Shown here: in pieces, positions 19,301 to 27,222 of the stretch
Layout: every line of letters begins with the position of its first letter
Numbering within the stretch: position 1 is the stretch's first letter
Notes under the pieces: model-generated
Told to the model about the DNA's origin: nothing
What the model saw: the letters and a program-made list of their open reading frames with translations, nothing else
Database searches by the model: none
Position numbers and translations under genes: made by a program
NCBI GenBank assembly: GCA_002343505.1
Contig: DDQZ01000056.1
Coordinates: 7,004 to 71,003, forward strand
Direction of reading: 5' to 3'
From: Verrucomicrobiaceae bacterium UBA2429
GTDB taxonomy: Bacteria; Verrucomicrobiota; Verrucomicrobiia; Verrucomicrobiales; Verrucomicrobiaceae
Length of the DNA stretch: 64,000 bases

Positions 19301-21237
19301 TTGGCGCTGTTGGCGTTGTTGTCGCCGATCTGCTGGTCGTTCTGGATGTCGAAGAGCCCGCCGTTTTGCACGCGGATGGTGCCGTCGGCCAGGTTGATGT
19401 TGCCGGCACCCGTCCAGGTCGTGATCGCCGTGCCCGTGCCGCCCCCGATGTGCAAGGCGCGGCCTGCGATCTCCTTGACCGGCGTGCCGCTGATGTTGAG
19501 CGCGCCGCCGCCGTCAATCTGCGTGGTGCCGGCGCCGCTCATCGTGCCGCCGGACCAGTTGAGCACGCCGCCGCTGTTGACCGTCAGCGTGCCGGCGCCA
19601 GTGAGCATGGAGCCGGTGGCGGACATCTCCAAAAGCCCGTTGACCGCCGTGGGGCCGCTGATGGTCATGGTGTTGTTGTTGCGCACCGCCCCGGTGCCGC
19701 TGCCGTCGCTGCCGCCGTTGATGACTCCGCCGTTGAAGGTGAACGCGCTGTTCAAGTCCATGCGCGCGCCGCTGCTGACCTCCAGCTTGCCGGTGCCTGT
19801 CACGCTGCCGCCGCCCACCAGGCTGAGCACGCCGCTGCGGCCCTGCACGGTGCCGTCTTCCTGCACGGTGAGGATGACCGTGTTGCTGCCGTTGCCGAGG
19901 CTGCCGCCGATCTGAGTGGTGCCCGTGCCCACGCTCTTGCGCAGGATGCCGCCGCCGCCCACCACCACCGCGCCGTTGATGCTGTTGGCGTTGTTGTCGC
20001 CGATCTGCGCGTCGTTCTGGATGTCGAACAGCCCGCCCTCGGACACGGTGATCCTGCCGTCCTCCAGATTGATCCTGCCGGTGCCCGTCCACGTCGCCAC
20101 CGCCCCCTCCCCGCTGATGTTGAAAAAGCGGCCCGAGATCACCTTGTCGCCGCTGCCGCTGATGCTGGCCGTCGCGCCCTCCAGCAGGTTGGTCACACCG
20201 CCGGCGGTGTCCATCGCCCCGCCGCTGAACTCGAACGTGCCGCTGATGTTCAGCGTGCCCGCGCCGCCCAGAGTGCCGCTGCTGATGCCGAAGTTCTCCG
20301 CGTCCACCGTCACCATGCCGGCCACATCCAGCCGCCCGCCCGCCACGCTGGTGCGGCCCGCGCCGGTGATGGCGGCTGTCTGCATGTCCACCGTTGTCAG
20401 CGTCTGCGTGCCGCCGGTGAACTGGATGGTGCCGTTCTCCCCGGCATGGAAGGTGCCGCTGCTGGTGCCGCCTCCGTTGAGCAGCAGCGTCCTGGCATTG
20501 GCATTGGCCGTGCCGTGGTTGCTGAAGGTGCCCAGGAAGCGCAGCGTGCCGCTTTGCACCTCCACCAGACCGCCGGCGTTGACCGTCGTGTTCACCGTGT
20601 TGGTGCCGCTGCCCAGCGTGCCGCCGATGGTGGTGGTGGCCCCGCCGGCGCTCTTGCGCAGGATGCCGCCGCCTTCCACCACCAACGCGCCGTTGGCGCT
20701 GTTGGCGTTGTTGTCGCCGATCTGCTGGTCGTTCTGGATGTCGAAGAGCCCGCCGGTCTGCATGCGGATGATGCCGTCGGCCAGGTTGATGTTGCCGGCA
20801 CCCGTCCAGGTCGTGATCGCCGTGCCCGTGCCGCCCCCGATGTTCAAGGCGCGGCCCGCGATCTCCTTGAGGGCCGTGCCGCTGATGTTGAGCGTCGCAC
20901 CACTGGCGATCTGCGTGATGCCAGTTCCGCTGAAGGTTCCTCCCGTCCATGCGGATCCGATCCCATGTAGTGTCAGCGTGTGCGCGCCATTGATGGTGCC
21001 GCCTCCAAAAAGGAGGTTTTGAATGGCGACTGCCATGTCCACCGTGACCGTGCTGGCGTTCACCGTGGCGTTCCAGTTCTGTCCGTTCTGTCCGTTGATG
21101 GGGGCAAAGCTGTTGGGACTCCAGATCAAGGCGTTGGACCAATTTCCAGAGGTGTTCAGCGTGGCGCTGCCGTCCTGTGCCAGGGCACTCATGGCGGTCA
21201 GCAGCATGGCGGAGGTGGCGATGAGGCGCGTTTTCAT
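13393..21237 (-). CDS. Giant secreted beta-helix / multi-domain surface protein (2614 residues)
   Basis: A Sec signal (residues 1-20, ending ALA/QDG) precedes roughly 940 residues of Gly/Asn/Thr-rich beta-helix repeats of autotransporter-passenger type, with recurring blocks such as [15 protein letters not shown] and GGGILRKS. Then come Ig-like/VCBS domains with [18 protein letters not shown] (about 976-1060), delta-60-type propeller repeats ([11 protein letters not shown] and variants, about 1150-1540), HYR/Ig-like domains with TTPPV linkers (about 1545-1880), a Calx-beta-like domain (about 1890-2010), an InlB-B-type repeat with [12 protein letters not shown] (about 2110-2210), and a 400-residue C-terminal region of a kind seen in verrucomicrobial surface proteins. 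No outer-membrane beta-barrel is recognisable. Inferred role: adhesion or polymer binding. Confidence 0.88.
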   Translation of the reverse strand: MKTRLIATSAMLLTAMSALAQDGSATLNTSGNWSNALIWSPNSFAPINGQNGQNWNATVNASTVTVDMAVAIQNLLFGGGTINGAHTLTLHGIGSAWTGGTFSGTGITQIASGATLNISGTALKEIAGRALNIGGGTGTAITTWTGAGNINLADGIIRMQTGGLFDIQNDQQIGDNNANSANGALVVEGGGILRKSAGGATTTIGGTLGSGTNTVNTTVNAGGLVEVQSGTLRFLGTFSNHGTANANARTLLLNGGGTSSGTFHAGENGTIQFTGGTQTLTTVDMQTAAITGAGRTSVAGGRLDVAGMVTVDAENFGISSGTLGGAGTLNISGTFEFSGGAMDTAGGVTNLLEGATASISGSGDKVISGRFFNISGEGAVATWTGTGRINLEDGRITVSEGGLFDIQNDAQIGDNNANSINGAVVVGGGGILRKSVGTGTTQIGGSLGNGSNTVILTVQEDGTVQGRSGVLSLVGGGSVTGTGKLEVSSGARMDLNSAFTFNGGVINGGSDGSGTGAVRNNNTMTISGPTAVNGLLEMSATGSMLTGAGTLTVNSGGVLNWSGGTMSGAGTTQIDGGGALNISGTPVKEIAGRALHIGGGTGTAITTWTGAGNINLADGTIRVQNGGLFDIQNDQQIGDNNANSANGALVVEGGGILRKSAGGATTTIGGTLGSGTNTVNLTVQSGGTVQVRSGVLALASNTPSQSGTTLVSGNWEVSNGAALNFSSGSSSITTIGSNAGVILDGAGSSFAKINTLSSIQGSFILRNNRDFTTGGNLTNSGILRVEDSTTELRIGPAGVSSYSQSAGSTLLTNNAVLTAGNVNINGGTLAAHGTINAPLNITSGIVEAGGAGSAGVLNVVGDVAMAGGSLLRFNLGGTTGGTLYDQILANASVLLGGGIEFDFINGFESQLTGGEIFTVLTSTQLSGVFVNVANGGRLNNASGTAGLTIHYGEGSLYDPTSIVFTDLVVYAPVDAMDDTVEAAPAAAVISVMSNDTVQAPYTLISAVTQGTHGAVTITNNGTTVTYTPGPGFAGADSFTYTIVNGLYQDTATVTIQDTTPPVIAGSFSNLAELTGEPLPDFRSRATVSDNGLFAGSLVQTPAPGSIHPSGLLPVTLSALDAAGNEQTLPFTVAIALPGELIANFGQGGWAVTDIAPDYSGSQDLCFSIAEQADGKILMTGQASTSADAFHLCLIRHNPDGSLDTSFGNGGKVVTVIGDGSEGRSVVVQPDGKILVAGRTWTQFLGYSFLVTRYTETGALDGEFGTGGIALTDVGADAFLAAMTLQADGKIVVAGNGLNDIALVRLLPSGEMDSSFGNGGRVVTDLGGYYEGASAIAIQPDGKIVVAGNTDTNTERDLLLLRYLETGTLDPSFSDDGILLTDVRATHDFATGVALQSDGNIVVAGISFSGQGTDSDACLVRCLENGSLDMSFGNGGKVVVNLGPGENFCEGVQIEEGGKVLLAARTGDYRFALARLLPNGALDAGFGTGGKAFAQHGPDEGYNEPSSMLLQADGNILVGGHVYDPDSGTITNFALARFKGGSISNTPPELHLPDSPIIVEATSFSGAPATFTVTAEDAEDGALAPVLSKSSGSIFPLGSTTVSVSATDSHGFTTTGSFVVTVQDTTPPVSSTPNLIVNNNFDPRLPGTLVTVWLSGWSDGATPPGTPLTYTVLANDVPVGSGTTGSVTFTLDEGVYTLKGRVTDAAGNHAFTSPTLPIRVDGTGPTITTPPGPGFQPLVIGSGPTGMASVPNYKNQTVPADPIGVASFVQEPPAGTLVSVGVHPVTLTATDTLGNSTTLTLNLTVNDTTPPMISPPPGGFTPGGIRVGTNVPDFTPQVAVADNVEVTEVLQTPPAGTLIANPGILNVTLTAMDSAGNSSQLVHPLVIGEGGVSFGAPKYTVQQGADAVVLTLVRTDGSTPTTVTMQTDNGTAQVSNPPFSAAVAGTDYIDLTGAATLVAFADGETSKELVIILKPRTGTQTNKRFNATLTAATNGVLVEGQTSTTIEIMADDTTPPTLTVTSPRATTTSISAGWPYMIQGSAGDSRGLDRVEVVLNGAQPVVAMLGSTARATSIPWSLNIEPPNGPNTLAVTAYDNAGNTTTVSRSFVFTRRHLLTLSREVPAGFDADFIDTLSVKGTPGTGKTSLMKDAANPHVATTQVEPNTAITVTARPKPGFVFSHWSATPPGAVRSGSALQFQMPGHDAEVNAVFIESPFAGPPGSSDVFQGLIRPLPGTPVSNRTTGYIHIVLVPSTGAVSGNWYSDGIEQRFVGAFNGDGSSWFTTPLKGATLMHGTLFLTLTYNAGAIDISLVDGAHSSTGVARRGIYSAANPVPANLLNRSSVAGGAIDQGFYTFALPSKPQSPPKDASAYPQGDGFGTMTLKSNGTLTLSLNLADGTRVNSRPAVITQGHECILFAQLAVPGRSVGVRGGNLNGMLSFDTAHPDSDVTGGDLLWIRPPVPEQIGTTSLNKETQIYTDGWPEGITVDLVGALYDFMRDVQTTLGLPTVPSGSSNGLLSFTYGKLPDPGIDISSFRIVGNVIYENPVSSNYSISASQPSGTMSGSFRPTWAIPASALPTYKGILLRKGASRGGYGFFISNIPNDLNPESGRVILGEP
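19198..19363. repeat. Internal duplication, copy 1 (identical to 20590-20755)
   Basis: This 166-bp segment inside the giant gene reads identical, base for base, to 20590-20755. Similarity continues with a few mismatches for about another 130 bp in each copy. The encoded block holds the [22 protein letters not shown] repeat. A more diverged third copy lies around 19870-20120. Confidence 0.9.
20590..20755. repeat. Internal duplication, copy 2
   Basis: Partner of 19198-19363, in direct orientation, about 1.39 kb apart and in the same reading frame. Recombination between the two would remove a multiple of three bases and shorten the beta-helix in frame. Confidence 0.9.
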
Positions 21238-21299
21238 GGCGATGGGATGAGGAGTTGGAGTTTAGGAGGGCGGGTGGCTTGGAGAGGGGCGGTGGCCGC

Positions 21300-21989
21300 T
21301 CATGCGGCGACGGTGATGCTGGCTTCGTCGCTCCACTGGCCGACGCGCTGGTCGCCCACGCGGAAGATGGCCTTGTATTTCCACACGGCGGGGGTGGCGG
21401 GCAGGGGCGCGGTGTCCAGGTAGTCCGGCGTGGAGTCGTAGGTGAGCACCTGGTAGCCGCCGCCGCGGTCCACATGGATCTCGATCATGTCCAGGAAGGC
21501 GCTCTGCCCCTGCCAGCCCCAGCGCGCGAGCACCTGGCCGCCGCTCAACTCCAGGGTCAGTTGCGGCTTGAAGACGCTGAAGTCCGGGCCGGTCTGCACG
21601 GGGCCTTCGATGCCCAGGGCCTCGCCCATGGCGATGTTGTAGGCGGGGTGGGCCTTGATGATCCTTGCCAGGGCGCGGAAGCGCTTTTCCACGCCGGGGA
21701 GCACGGCGGCCACGGGCGCGGGCATGGTGGGGGTTTCCGGGGGCGGCGTGCCGGCGGCGCCGCCATCGCGCGTGAAGTCCTTCCAGGCGCTCCACTGCTG
21801 GGCGCACTGGGCGCAGATGTCCTGGCTGTTCAGGACAAAGGTGAAGTAGTCCGCATCCGCAGCCTGGGCGGTGATCTGCCCGGCGCTCAAGCCGAGTGTG
21901 GCGGCATAGTCACCGATGTGGGTCTTGAACTGGGTGGTCTGCGCGGCGAATTCGGCGTCGCGCCGTTTGATGAAGTCTGACTTTGGCAT
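21300..21989 (-). CDS. Conserved-looking protein with C-terminal Fn3-like domain, unknown function
   Basis: The ATG at 21987-21989 is preceded by AAGGAG at good spacing, so independent initiation is likely, giving 229 residues. No signal peptide is visible. The N-terminal half is helical (KRRDAEFAAQTTQFKTHIG, a CAQC pair near residue 60, WSAWKDFTRDGG). The C-terminal half is beta-rich (ALGIEGPVQTGPDF, VLARWGWQGQSAF, WKYKAIFRVGDQRVGQWSDE), like a fibronectin-III or phage-tail-type domain. I have seen comparable proteins only as hypotheticals in this phylum, from memory. It lies 62 bases upstream of the giant surface protein gene and may be co-transcribed with it. The frame continues open upstream (see next feature). 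Confidence 0.75.
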   Translation of the reverse strand: MPKSDFIKRRDAEFAAQTTQFKTHIGDYAATLGLSAGQITAQAADADYFTFVLNSQDICAQCAQQWSAWKDFTRDGGAAGTPPPETPTMPAPVAAVLPGVEKRFRALARIIKAHPAYNIAMGEALGIEGPVQTGPDFSVFKPQLTLELSGGQVLARWGWQGQSAFLDMIEIHVDRGGGYQVLTYDSTPDYLDTAPLPATPAVWKYKAIFRVGDQRVGQWSDEASITVAA

Positions 21990-22154
21990 GGCGTGTTTTC
22001 TCCTTTTTGGCGGTTGGTTGGGTGGTGGTTGTGCGGCGGAATTCGGATCGTAAACCCAGCCCGGTTCCCCATACTCGATCAGGTAGCTTGGCGAGCCCCA
22101 TCGGGCATTTTTGTCGTCATAGCGAATATGGGAATCCCAGGTCAGAACTCTCAT
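21990..22154 (-). CDS. In-frame small ORF/N-terminal extension joined to the 229-residue protein
   Basis: From ATG 22152-22154, 55 codons run without a stop into the next gene's ATG. The encoded peptide starts MRVLTWDSHIRYDDKNARWG, is rich in Trp/Tyr/Asp, and ends in a Pro-rich, basic tail translated from the downstream gene's own Shine-Dalgarno sequence. The amino-acid make-up looks genuinely coding, unlike the low-complexity sequence before it. It may be a small separate protein that lost its stop, or the true N-terminus of a 284-residue protein (21300-22154). No Shine-Dalgarno is visible before this ATG. Confidence 0.4.
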
Positions 22155-22250
22155 GGACGTGGTTGTGCTTGGTGATGGCGGCGCGGCAGGCGGGCCGTGC
22201 CGCCCGGCCCGCCGCACTGCCACCCACGGACCCTGGGTGGATGCGCGCCG

Positions 22251-22418
22251 GCGGCAGGTGCGCATGTGCGGATGACTGGCGCGCGTGTACCGATGACCGG
22301 TACGCGCGCACCGGCGGCGGGTACCTGCGCACCGGTGACTGGCGCGCGTGTACCGACGACCCGTACGCGCGCACCCAGGCCCGGTGCATGCGCACGGCTT
22401 GCGGGTGCGCGCGCTCCC
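22251..22418. repeat. 21-bp minisatellite, eight degenerate units
   Basis: Eight contiguous 21-bp units fill 22251-22418. The best conserved units share GGTACGCGCGCACCG or GGCGCGCGTGTACCG as their second part, and units 2 and 5 differ mainly in their first base. Being a multiple of three, every frame stays open; one plus-strand frame gives heptads such as VTGARVP and MTGTRAP. The rest of the 416-base gap 22155-22570 is extremely GC-rich and shows no convincing gene. Function unknown. Confidence 0.85.
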
Positions 22419-22570
22419 GCCCGGCGCGCAGACCCACCCGAAGGGCGTGGAAGGCATCCCCGGCGGCGGGCGGGCGGGCGTGGCAAGCACTGGCCCGGGA
22501 CGCGCTTAGGGATGGTGAAGCGGTGTGCATGGTGTGACGCGGGATTTTTTCGCGTATTTCATGGGCGAGT

Positions 22571-22885
22571 TTATTGAGCGGGGGATTTTTCCGGCATCCC
22601 CCGTTCGGGGGATGATTTCCGTCTCAGTTGTCTATAAAGCATGTCATAAGCAGCACCGATGGCCCCGGCACGATTGTTGACGCCGAGCCGCAGATAGATG
22701 TCTTTGAGGTGGGTTTTGATGGTTTGATAGCCGCAGCCCAGGATGGTGGCGGTTTCCTCATTGGTTTTTCCCTGGGCCACCCAGTGCAGCACCTCGGCCT
22801 GGCGCCGGGTCAGGCCAAGCTGCACCGAAAGAATGCGGATAATCTCTTCGCCGTCATCCGCCGCATGATTGAAGTCCGCAGACAT
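22571..22885 (-). CDS. Small LuxR/GerE-type HTH transcriptional regulator without receiver domain
   Basis: The 104-residue product (ATG 22883-22885) is little more than a GerE helix-turn-helix: LGLTRRQAEVLHWVAQGKT (from residue 23), NEETATILG, then the recognition helix YQTIKTHLKDIYLRLGV, ending near residue 80. A short basic tail follows. No phospho-receiver or ligand-binding domain is present. An in-frame ATG 32 codons further upstream would translate the hairpin at 22914-22941 and gives unlikely sequence. It lies upstream of the minisatellite and the giant surface protein gene in the same direction, so it may regulate that cluster. Confidence 0.85.
   Translation of the reverse strand: MSADFNHAADDGEEIIRILSVQLGLTRRQAEVLHWVAQGKTNEETATILGCGYQTIKTHLKDIYLRLGVNNRAGAIGAAYDMLYRQLRRKSSPERGMPEKSPAQ
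22596..22613. repeat. Perfect palindrome in 3' end of the LuxR-type gene
   Basis: ATCCCCC GTTC GGGGGAT is a perfect 7-bp inverted repeat in the last codons of the regulator gene. It shares CCCGTTCGGG with the hairpin upstream of the same gene. It could be a transcript-end stem or a binding site. Confidence 0.6.
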
Positions 22886-22913
22886 GCCCCCGTTTAGAGC
22901 ATGGGAAAAACAA

Positions 22914-22941
22914 CCACCATCACCCGTTCGGGAGATGGTGG
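22914..22941. promoter_or_regulatory. 28-bp inverted repeat upstream of the LuxR-type gene
   Basis: CCACCATC and GATGGTGG flank CCCG-TT-CGGG, giving a nearly uninterrupted 28-bp dyad with one A opposite A. It is 28 bases upstream of the start codon at 22885, in the expected promoter or leader region. It may be an operator for autoregulation or a leader hairpin. The gap 22886-23142 holds nothing else clear. Confidence 0.5.
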
Positions 22942-23142
22942 AGACATGCTGGCTTTGAGCCGTGGGGCGGGATGCACTCATTCATCCCCTTCTTCGGAAT
23001 CCACGCGCGCGGATTACAGGGGGCATGAAAAAAAGGCCTCAGGTTGCCGCCGTTTCCAGCACGACGCGGTGGCTGCGGAAGGCCCGGCCTGGTCTTCCTG
23101 CCGCACGATGACGGTCCGCAACAGCCGCCTCGTGAGGAAACC

Positions 23143-26100
23143 TCACTGCCAGGGAATCCCGAGCTCTGCCAGGTGTTCTTTCAGCACGGCCAGGTGCCAC
23201 AGTTGGACATTGGCGTCCGTGCCCACCACCAGATGGCGGTTGTCGGGGCTGAACGTCATTCGCTTGAGGATGTGCCCGTCCGGAGATGTGAGCCGGGCGA
23301 TTTCCACGCGTTGCAGCGGGTCCACCAACCGGACCACCCGGTCTGTGGCGTGGAGTGCCAGCAGACGACCGTCGGGCGAGAAGGCACACGTCCCAACACC
23401 CACGTCGGAGGCTTCGATCGGCATGGTGGCGATTTTTTCCCAGGTGCCCATGCGGTGGAAAACATATTCGGAAGGCGTGCCGATGACGAGCAGCGTGCTG
23501 TCCGGGCTGATGGCGACCTCGCATTTGCGGGAGGGCAGCCTGGCAACGAGGCGGCCGCTGCTCCGCTCCCATACCGCGGCGAAAGACTGCCGGTTGACCT
23601 CCGAATTCCAGAAACCGGCTGCAACCCATTGACGGTCACGGCTGAGCACGACGGCACTGGTGTGGGGCTGCCCTTCAAAGCGGCGCAGGAGATCTCCGGA
23701 GTCGGCATCCAGGAGCAGCAGCCCCGACCGCGCCGTGTGCGCCAGCAAGGGTGCTTCAGCCGGGAGCATGTCCATGGTGTCCACCTCCTGGGAGGGCTCC
23801 AGGGGCACCGTGACGGCCGGTTCCACATGAAAACGGCCATCAGAGCCCCGGCTGATCCCCCGCGACTGGATGCCCTGCCGGTTGGAGACGATGAGGCTGC
23901 GCGGACTGCGAAATTCCACATCATTGACTTGTGTGCCGATGAAGTCCTGCGGCAAACCATCCTCCAGGCTCCACAACGCGCCCCAGTGGTCGCTGCCTGC
24001 CGCGAGGAGGCTGCAGGATGGATCAACAGCGACTGCGAAGACAATCTGCGGGTCTGCCTGGGCGGGAACAAGCAACTGGCACACGTCCGACTGACGCACG
24101 TGAAGCAGTTTCAAGGAGGCCTTGTTCCAAACGGCCAGAGTGGTCCCGTCCGCGCTGAAACCGAGCGGACGGAGGCCGCCGGCCTGCAGCACTTCCCTGG
24201 TGCCGAGGGCATCCCAGATGCGCAGGGTGTTGTCCCAGGCGTGAGATGCCAGCAACGGCGTGTGAGGATGAAAAAACACGTTTGTCACCGCGCGGGTGTG
24301 GCCTTCCAGCGTGCGCATGTGGCCGGTCCCGACATCATGCACCTCAATGGTCTGGTCTTGATACGGCACTGCCAGCAGGCGCCCGTCGCCGCTCCAGGTC
24401 ATTCCGAAGCCCAGGCTTGCGGAGCGGCGCTTGAACTTGCGGCGGGTGGCGCCGTCATCGAGGCCGATGAGATGAATGCCATCCGCGCATTCGACAGCCA
24501 CTTGGGACAAACGGGGATGGTGAGCCACCGTCCAGGGCCGGGGCAGGCTGGGACCGGACGGAACAGGCTTTGCTTCCCGCAAGTCAATGATGCGCAGGGC
24601 GCCCGCTTTGTCGGTGGCCACCAGCCTCCCGCCGTCGGGACTGAGGTCCCAGCCGAGGATTCCAGGCTGTCCCGCCTGGGCGCCGATCTCCAGGACATGC
24701 CGGGGATTGCCATAGCGCCATACGCGCAGGGAATCCCTCCCCCCGCGGGCAACGACTGTGCGTGATGGGTGGTGCAGCTTCAAAAGCGGCTCGCTCATGC
24801 CGCAATCAGGCACGTCCAGCAGCACGGCGTTGCTGTGGAAATCACGAACGACGAGGTTGGCGCGCCCATGGATGCACGCCCAGGCATCGTGGCCTGAGTC
24901 AATGGCGAACTGGGAGATGTCCGCCGGCAGCAGGCGTTCCTCCCCTGCGGCCTCCAGATCACATACGGCCAGGGCGGCGATCGCCTCATCGCGCAGCTCC
25001 GGCGTCACACGAATCGTCGCGGCTTCGCGGATCGCCGTCAGGGCTTCCGTCCTCCTGCCCATGCGCAGAGTGGCGCGCACCGAACGGGCGCGCTCAACGT
25101 TCGCGTGCCAGAGGGAATCGCGGGAGGAGGCCAGCGCGTCCTCGGCCCGCCGCCACTGCCAGAAAATGCCGGACATGCCCAGAAGGAGGAAAAGCACCGC
25201 CGCCGCGCCCAGCGCGGCCACCGCCGGCCTGCGCCGCGCCCATTTCAGGGTGCGCTCGATCATCGTCGAGCGGCGGGCGAGGATCGTCTCTCCGCGCAGC
25301 CAGCGCTCCAGGTCGTCGGCGAGCGCCTCGGCGCTGCCGAAGCGGGCGGCGGGCTCCTTTTCCAGGCAGCGCAGGCAGATGGTCTCCAGGTCGCTGTCAA
25401 TGCGCGCGCCGAGGGTGGTGGGGCGCGCTGGCTCGCATTTGATGACGTTGGTGAGCACTTCCAAAGAGCTGCTTCCCTCAAAGGGCGGCCTGCCGGTGAT
25501 GAGGTGGTAGAGGATGGCGCCGAGGGCGAAGACATCCACGGCGGTGGTCAGTTCGTTGACTTTTCCCGCGGCCTGCTCGGGCGCCATGTAGCCGGGCGTG
25601 CCGAGCACCGCGCCGGTCATCGTGAGGCCTTCGTTCCCGATCTCTTTCGCCAGGCCAAAGTCGGTGATGAGCGGCTCGCCCTGCGCATCGAGCAGGATGT
25701 TCGCGGGCTTGAGGTCGCGGTGGATCAGGCCGCGCTGATGAGCGTAGTGGGCTGCGCGGGCGATTTTCACCAGGAGCGCGGCCGCCTCGCGCGGGGGCAG
25801 CCTGGCGCCGGGGGTGTCTTTCATTTTCCGCGCCAGGGTGCCGCCCTCGATCAGGCGCATGGAAAACCAGGCGCGGCCCTCATGCTCGCCCACATCGTAA
25901 ATCGGCACGATGTGCGGATGATCCAGCCGCGCGGCGGCCTCCGCCTCGGCCCGAAAGCGGCGCACCTCTTCCGCGTCCGCGAACTGGCCGGCGAGCATCA
26001 TCTTCAAAGCCACCTCGCGCTCCAGGCTGCGCTGCCGGGCGCGGTAAACGACGCCCATGCCGCCGCGTGCCAGGGGGGAGATCAGAGTGTAGTCGCCGAG

Positions 26101-26292
26101 GGATTCCACTTCCAATGACTGCGGGGGCGGCGCCCCCGGCCTGGCCTCGATCGTCTCCGCCTCATCCAGCGAACCGTCATTTGTCCCCAAGGCCATCGAG
26201 CGCCGCAGGCATTCGGGACACAAGCCGCCGAGCAGAAGCTCCGGCAGCGGTGATCCGCAGGCTGGGCAGGAGGCTCTGGATGCGTGCGGCAT
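23143..26292 (-). CDS. Membrane Ser/Thr protein kinase with WD40-type beta-propeller
   Basis: The 1049-residue protein starts with a four-cysteine zinc-ribbon-like motif (C9xxC12, C25xxC28), then a Hanks kinase: glycine loop ARGGMG, Lys97 in VALK, HRD 191-193, DFG 211-213, GTPGYMAPE. A transmembrane helix (about 357-379) is followed by a helical segment and about 600 residues of WD40-like repeats (for example LEGHTRAVTNVFFHP, LLASHAWDNTLRIWD, FSPDNRHLVVG). It begins 8 bases after an ECF sigma gene, an arrangement known in Planctomycetes/Verrucomicrobia where sigma factor and kinase form a regulatory pair. The propeller probably serves as a sensor or scaffold. Confidence 0.92.
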   Translation of the reverse strand: MPHASRASCPACGSPLPELLLGGLCPECLRRSMALGTNDGSLDEAETIEARPGAPPPQSLEVESLGDYTLISPLARGGMGVVYRARQRSLEREVALKMMLAGQFADAEEVRRFRAEAEAAARLDHPHIVPIYDVGEHEGRAWFSMRLIEGGTLARKMKDTPGARLPPREAAALLVKIARAAHYAHQRGLIHRDLKPANILLDAQGEPLITDFGLAKEIGNEGLTMTGAVLGTPGYMAPEQAAGKVNELTTAVDVFALGAILYHLITGRPPFEGSSSLEVLTNVIKCEPARPTTLGARIDSDLETICLRCLEKEPAARFGSAEALADDLERWLRGETILARRSTMIERTLKWARRRPAVAALGAAAVLFLLLGMSGIFWQWRRAEDALASSRDSLWHANVERARSVRATLRMGRRTEALTAIREAATIRVTPELRDEAIAALAVCDLEAAGEERLLPADISQFAIDSGHDAWACIHGRANLVVRDFHSNAVLLDVPDCGMSEPLLKLHHPSRTVVARGGRDSLRVWRYGNPRHVLEIGAQAGQPGILGWDLSPDGGRLVATDKAGALRIIDLREAKPVPSGPSLPRPWTVAHHPRLSQVAVECADGIHLIGLDDGATRRKFKRRSASLGFGMTWSGDGRLLAVPYQDQTIEVHDVGTGHMRTLEGHTRAVTNVFFHPHTPLLASHAWDNTLRIWDALGTREVLQAGGLRPLGFSADGTTLAVWNKASLKLLHVRQSDVCQLLVPAQADPQIVFAVAVDPSCSLLAAGSDHWGALWSLEDGLPQDFIGTQVNDVEFRSPRSLIVSNRQGIQSRGISRGSDGRFHVEPAVTVPLEPSQEVDTMDMLPAEAPLLAHTARSGLLLLDADSGDLLRRFEGQPHTSAVVLSRDRQWVAAGFWNSEVNRQSFAAVWERSSGRLVARLPSRKCEVAISPDSTLLVIGTPSEYVFHRMGTWEKIATMPIEASDVGVGTCAFSPDGRLLALHATDRVVRLVDPLQRVEIARLTSPDGHILKRMTFSPDNRHLVVGTDANVQLWHLAVLKEHLAELGIPWQ

Positions 26293-26300
26293 GGGACCGG

Positions 26301-27023
26301 TCAGATGCCGAACAACTGGCGCATTTCATCCGCCGCCTGCTCCGGATCGGCGACGGTCATCTCCACATGCGCGCGCACTGCGGCGCGGAAGCGCTTTCTG
26401 AGCCGGTGCACCGCCACGGCAAAGGCGGGCGCGGTCATGCCGGCGGTGGCGGCGGCATCAGCATAGCCGTCGGCTCCAGTGTCGGCGGCGAGGAAGGGCT
26501 GCAGGGCGGCGAACACCGCGCTCTGTCCACGCCTCTCATATTCCTCGCGCTGGGCGAGCAAAGCGCGCTCCATCAGCACCAGGGCCCAGCTTTGATCGAA
26601 AGCCTCGGCCGGGTTCGCGCATCTGGCGGGAAGCTCCAGAAACCACGCCTCCCCTTCCGTGGTGTCGAGCGGCAGGTTCTTTTCCCCGCCACCGCGGCGG
26701 AGGGCGATTTTTTGCCTCCAGTCATCGGCCAGAAAATGATTGAGCGCCGCGAGCAGGTAGGAGCGGAAGCGCCCCTTTTGCCGGTCGGCGCGGCCAAACA
26801 TCTCGTTGCGCAGCAGCCGGGTGAAAAACTCCTGGGTCAAATCCTCCGCGTCCGGCACATCATGCCCGCGCCTGCGGATCTCCGAGTAAACCGGACGCCA
26901 GTAAATCCGGCACAGCTCCTCCAAGGCTTTGCGCGCCTGATCCCCGACCGGGTCCGCAGCGCGCGCGACCAGGCTCCAATGCGTGGTGTCAAAACCGCAT
27001 CTGTCCGCGTCTGGTTCAGGCAT
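26301..27023 (-). CDS. ECF-type RNA polymerase sigma factor
   Basis: The 240-residue protein has sigma region 2 (DAEDLTQEFFTRLLRN and FRSYLLAALNHFLADDWRQ) and a region 4 HTH near the C-terminus (TAPAFAVAVHRLRKRFRAAV). It is longer than usual ECF factors (about 180-200) and begins with DTTHWSLV, a start typical of the planctomycetal/verrucomicrobial ECF families linked to Ser/Thr kinases. The kinase gene follows after 8 bases, with no anti-sigma gene in between. Phosphorylation by the partner kinase is the expected activation route (inference from family knowledge). Confidence 0.9.
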   Translation of the reverse strand: MPEPDADRCGFDTTHWSLVARAADPVGDQARKALEELCRIYWRPVYSEIRRRGHDVPDAEDLTQEFFTRLLRNEMFGRADRQKGRFRSYLLAALNHFLADDWRQKIALRRGGGEKNLPLDTTEGEAWFLELPARCANPAEAFDQSWALVLMERALLAQREEYERRGQSAVFAALQPFLAADTGADGYADAAATAGMTAPAFAVAVHRLRKRFRAAVRAHVEMTVADPEQAADEMRQLFGI

Positions 27024-27222
27024 GAGAATCGTGGGAGCGTGTCATGAGGTCATCTGGACAGCGTGAAAATAAGATTCGCGCCCCTGGAATAGCAACCTTT
27101 CAAAGCGGCATTTTTCCCCTCCTGTGACAAAGCCGCCTGTTTTGACATCCCATGAAGCGCGGTTTCCTGCCGGACGGCCGCGGCACACCGCCGACTGGAT
27201 CAATGAACGGCCGCTCCGCGCT

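Noticed and set aside
19366..21022. Two long plus-strand frames opposite the beta-helix part of the giant gene
   Set aside because: Translations are repetitive because the coding strand is repetitive; the minus-strand product has a signal peptide and recognisable domains.
22251..22418. CRISPR array
   Set aside because: Units are contiguous and 21 bp long without unique spacers, and no cas gene is present.
22117..22577. Frames on both strands across the minisatellite
   Set aside because: All frames stay open because the unit is 21 bp and GC-rich; no leader or ribosome-binding site supports translation.
23132..23146. GTGAGG/CCTCAC hairpin at the kinase-WD40 stop codon as terminator
   Set aside because: Only a 6-bp stem, overlaps the stop codon, no T tract.
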